Source: an uncultured Odoribacter sp. (GTDB lineage Bacteria > Bacteroidota > Bacteroidia > Bacteroidales > Marinifilaceae). Taken from it: DNA of 9,726 bases. The notes under the pieces are model-generated. The model had not been told where the DNA came from. It worked only from the letters and a program-made list of their open reading frames with translations, and did not search any database. The number at the start of each line of letters is the position of its first letter. Within the stretch, counting starts at the first letter, position 1. A program made the translations under genes and the position numbers. Of this stretch, positions 7,711 through 9,726 are shown one piece after another. The stretch is from positions 1 to 9,726 of the forward strand of contig CAMWQQ010000047.1 in the NCBI GenBank assembly GCA_947176455.1, read 5' to 3'.

Positions 7711-8868
7711 TTATTTCATATATAAGATTAATTCCCGGTTTTCCAGCCTGTAGTCGACATTCACCAAAGACGTCAACGCTTCCAGCATGACGGAGAAATC
7801 CTCATGTCGTCTGAGGTCTCCGGTGAAGTGAAGATGCTTTATGGATTCATCTTGAAACGTCACGTTTATGTCATACCAACGCGCCATGATCTCCATGATT
7901 TGTTCCAGACTTTGGTTTTTGAACAGGAAACGTCCCTCTTTCCACGCCACGTAAGGCAAAACATCCACTTCTTTCACCACTATCGTTTTGCTTTTCCGGT
8001 TGAAGCTCGCCAATTCATTGGGCTTGATTCGCCATTCCCGGCTGTCGCCAGCCACTTGCATCCCGACAGACCCTTGTACGAGCACCGTTTCGATATACTC
8101 CTTGTCATAGGTGTTTATATTAAAAGAGGTGCCCAGCACTTTCACGTACACCTGCTCCGCCTTGACGACAAACGGTCTTTGTGCGTCTTTGGTCACTTCG
8201 AAAAAAGCCTCGCCTTTCAGTTCCACCTCGCGGGAGGTCGCTCCGAAATTGACCGGGTAACGAAGTTCACTGTCCGAGTTTAAAAACACGGTGGTGCCGT
8301 CCGACAGCTTCAAACGATACTCTCCGCCCCGAGGAATCTTTAACGTATGGTATTCCGATGCCGATTCCTTTTTAGCACAGACATAGTCCAATTGATTGTT
8401 GACGGCCAGGATGCCCTGCCCGAGCATCAATCGGGAGGAATCGGACAGTTCAATGGTTTTCCCGTTGTCCGTAAGCAATATCGCCTTGTAACTTCCCGGA
8501 GAAACCGTTTGGCTCACAACCGGAACTACCTCTTGTTTCTCCCGAATCAGGAAAGAGATGCCGAACAGGAACGATATACAGGCGGCCGCACTTCCCCAAC
8601 TCAATAGTCGCACGAGTTTCCGTCGCTTGCGCAGGATGCTGTGCTTGCGCACTTGTTCCCACAGGACCGGATTTTTCTTTTTGCCTTGGATATAAATCGC
8701 CAATTCGCGCTCGATGTATTCATCGTCCTGAACCCGTGAAAAAAGCGCTTCACGTTCCGGCGAGCCGGATTTCCAGTCGTACAATTCCTCCCGTTCGGAA
8801 TCAGACAATTCTCCCCGGAAACTTTTTAATAAAAGTTCTGCAATGTGATGTTCCAAGTGAAATTCCAC
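7711..8868 (-). CDS. FecR-family anti-sigma factor (DUF4974-containing)
   Basis: This is a 385-residue inner-membrane anti-sigma factor. The cytoplasmic N-terminus (1-85) holds the sigma-binding helices. One membrane segment lies at about 88-107 (SWGSAAACISFLFGISFLI) after a basic stretch, RKRRK. The periplasmic part has the FecR domain at about 174-272, with the motif PRGGEYRLKLSDGTTVFLNS at 179-198. A DUF4974-like end follows at about 313-383; in this family it is thought to receive the STN domain of the transducer. The start codon is GTG at 8868. An in-frame stop lies at 8887-8889, no ATG lies between, and the first internal ATG would remove the membrane segment. A GTG start may keep the anti-sigma level low. 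The gene follows the sigma gene by 74 bases. It probably holds the sigma factor inactive until the transporter is occupied. Confidence 0.93.
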   Translation of the reverse strand: MEFHLEHHIAELLLKSFRGELSDSEREELYDWKSGSPEREALFSRVQDDEYIERELAIYIQGKKKNPVLWEQVRKHSILRKRRKLVRLLSWGSAAACISFLFGISFLIREKQEVVPVVSQTVSPGSYKAILLTDNGKTIELSDSSRLMLGQGILAVNNQLDYVCAKKESASEYHTLKIPRGGEYRLKLSDGTTVFLNSDSELRYPVNFGATSREVELKGEAFFEVTKDAQRPFVVKAEQVYVKVLGTSFNINTYDKEYIETVLVQGSVGMQVAGDSREWRIKPNELASFNRKSKTIVVKEVDVLPYVAWKEGRFLFKNQSLEQIMEIMARWYDINVTFQDESIKHLHFTGDLRRHEDFSVMLEALTSLVNVDYRLENRELILYMK

Positions 8869-8898
8869 TATTTGTTGTTTTTGTAATTAAAACAACCG

Positions 8899-8926
8899 AA
8901 ATGGCATTTGGTGTATAGCGGTGTAT
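8899..8926. promoter_or_regulatory. Direct heptamer repeat and small dyad in the sigma-fecR spacer
   Basis: GGTGTAT occurs at 8910-8916 and again at 8920-8926, exactly 10 bases apart, which is one helical turn. Next to it is an 11-base dyad, AAATG-G-CATTT (8899-8909). Both lie in the 74-base spacer between the sigma stop and the GTG of the fecR-like gene. Repeats on one face of the helix suit a protein-binding site, but a chance origin cannot be excluded. Confidence 0.25.
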
Positions 8927-8942
8927 CAAAAAAAGATGGACT

Positions 8943-9521
8943 TTATGCCTTATTCAGTGGATTCCAGGTATTTAGTAGCAATAAAAAAAGTTTGAAATCT
9001 TTGGCTCGCCTGCGCATATAATGGTTGGCGTTGTTTTTGTATTTCTTGACCGTATTGACGGAGATGTTTAACAGGCTGGCTATCTCTTCGTGTTTTTTCC
9101 CTTCCAGGCTGAGCCGATACACCTCTTTGCAGGCAGGCGGTAATTCTTCGAAAAGGTGATGCAACATTTCGAAAAGCTCCGTTTCGATTACTTTTTCCAG
9201 AAAACTTTCTTGCGGTTCTTCTACGACTCCTTCTGCATACCTTTGCTTGATTTTTTCATGCCGAAGGGTGTTCAGACAGCGATTTTTTACACCTATATAT
9301 AAGAAACTTTTTATCGTAAGTTCATTGCGGAACTTTTTTCTGTTTTCCCAAAGTGACACAAAAGTATCTTGAAGGATGTCCTCTATTAACTGTTCATCAG
9401 ACAAATATTTGTTCCCGAAATAACGCAACGGGGAAGAATTTCTCTCGTAAATCTCTTTAAAAGCGTATTCTTTTCCGTTGATGAAATCTTGGATTATGTT
9501 TTCTTCTGATTGAAACATCAT
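8943..9521 (-). CDS. ECF RNA polymerase sigma factor (Bacteroidota FecI-like)
   Basis: This 192-residue sigma factor has only regions 2 and 4, as in ECF sigmas. Region 2 spans about 12-90, with the core-binding segment QDTFVSLWE at 51-59. Region 4 spans about 115-168, with a helix-turn-helix at 141-163 (EEIASLLNISVNTVKKY within it) for the -35 element. Length and sequence fit the sigma-70 family expanded in Bacteroides, which is normally encoded beside FecR and a SusC-type transducer, as here. Two ATG codons are adjacent at 9521 and 9518; the first was taken. There is no clear Shine-Dalgarno site, only an AT-rich leader. The C-terminus is hydrophobic (FKLFLLLL). It probably directs transcription of the transporter operon when released by the adjacent anti-sigma factor. 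No frame damage is seen. Confidence 0.94.
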   Translation of the reverse strand: MMFQSEENIIQDFINGKEYAFKEIYERNSSPLRYFGNKYLSDEQLIEDILQDTFVSLWENRKKFRNELTIKSFLYIGVKNRCLNTLRHEKIKQRYAEGVVEEPQESFLEKVIETELFEMLHHLFEELPPACKEVYRLSLEGKKHEEIASLLNISVNTVKKYKNNANHYMRRRAKDFKLFLLLLNTWNPLNKA

Positions 9522-9639
9522 TCATTGCTACTTTTCAACGTCCTAAAGGTAGAGATAATATTTCAAAACAATCTAAAATGCGATTACTTTGTTTTTTATT
9601 TTCATTTTTCCGGCAAACAAATCTGTCCTTTGGAGTGGT

Positions 9640-9673
9640 TTGTCCGTCATTTTCGGATAAATGCACGGATAAA
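9640..9673. promoter_or_regulatory. Candidate operator upstream of the sigma factor gene
   Basis: TTGTCCG (9640-9646) and CGGATAA (9654-9660) form a dyad with one mismatch across a seven-base spacer. CGGATAAA then recurs at 9666-9673, 12 bases after the first copy at 9654-9661. The set lies about 120-150 bases upstream of the sigma ATG in non-coding AT-rich sequence. No good match to the Bacteroides -7 consensus TAnnTTTG was found in 9522-9726; the nearest on the minus strand is CAGATTTG (9625-9618), without a convincing -33 element. The dyad may be a repressor or activator site. Confidence 0.3.
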
Positions 9674-9726
9674 AACGGTATGACTTTGTGACGGCAAATT
9701 CTTTTGTTAAAATTCTTGTTTGTTTG

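Noticed and set aside
7804..8283. 159-codon plus-strand open frame opposite the fecR-like gene
   Set aside because: It is fully covered by conserved FecR and DUF4974-like coding sequence in the other direction, with no independent domain evidence.
8928..8934. Terminator after the sigma gene (run of seven T on the minus strand)
   Set aside because: The T-run has no stable hairpin before it, so intrinsic termination between the sigma and anti-sigma genes is not supported.
293..9521. Starch or other named glycan utilisation locus
   Set aside because: SusC/SusD homology alone does not tell the substrate, and no glycoside hydrolase, lyase, sulfatase or peptidase is encoded in the window.

Overview
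This window looks like a Bacteroidales (Bacteroidota) chromosome segment. The grounds are an adjacent SusC/SusD pair, an anti-sigma factor with a C-terminal DUF4974-like end, lipoprotein signal peptides followed by acidic residues, start regions that are AT-rich with few Shine-Dalgarno sites, and moderate GC content. The genus cannot be fixed from the sequence. Bacteroides, Parabacteroides, Odoribacter and Butyricimonas are all possible.

Six complete genes lie head to tail on the minus strand, read from right to left: an ECF sigma factor (9521-8943), a FecR-type anti-sigma factor (8868-7711), a SusC-type TonB-dependent transporter with an N-terminal STN signalling domain (7602-4264), a SusD/RagB lipoprotein (4251-2776), a DUF4843-type lipoprotein (2764-1925) and a PKD-like lipoprotein with a probable beta-propeller body (1906-293). 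The last four are separated by only 11 to 18 bases and should form one transcript. It probably ends at a rho-independent hairpin at 284-249, just past the last stop codon. The sigma and anti-sigma genes are set off by spacers of 74 and 108 bases. The 108-base spacer holds two well-formed stem-loops.

The likely logic is cell-surface signalling of the FecA/FecR/FecI type. Ligand binding by the SusC/SusD complex at the outer membrane would be passed through the periplasmic STN domain to the membrane-bound FecR protein. FecR would then release or activate the sigma factor, which would transcribe the transporter operon. The two downstream lipoproteins probably sit on the cell surface as accessory binding proteins. 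No hydrolase, protease or other enzyme lies in the window, so the substrate cannot be named.

The left edge (1-248) holds what appears to be the last 17 codons of a converging plus-strand gene, then a short array of 9-base tandem repeats and a perfect 16-base inverted repeat built from the same word. The right edge (9522-9726) is the upstream region of the sigma gene, AT-rich, with an imperfect dyad and a direct repeat that could be an operator. No tRNA, rRNA, CRISPR array or insertion sequence is visible.
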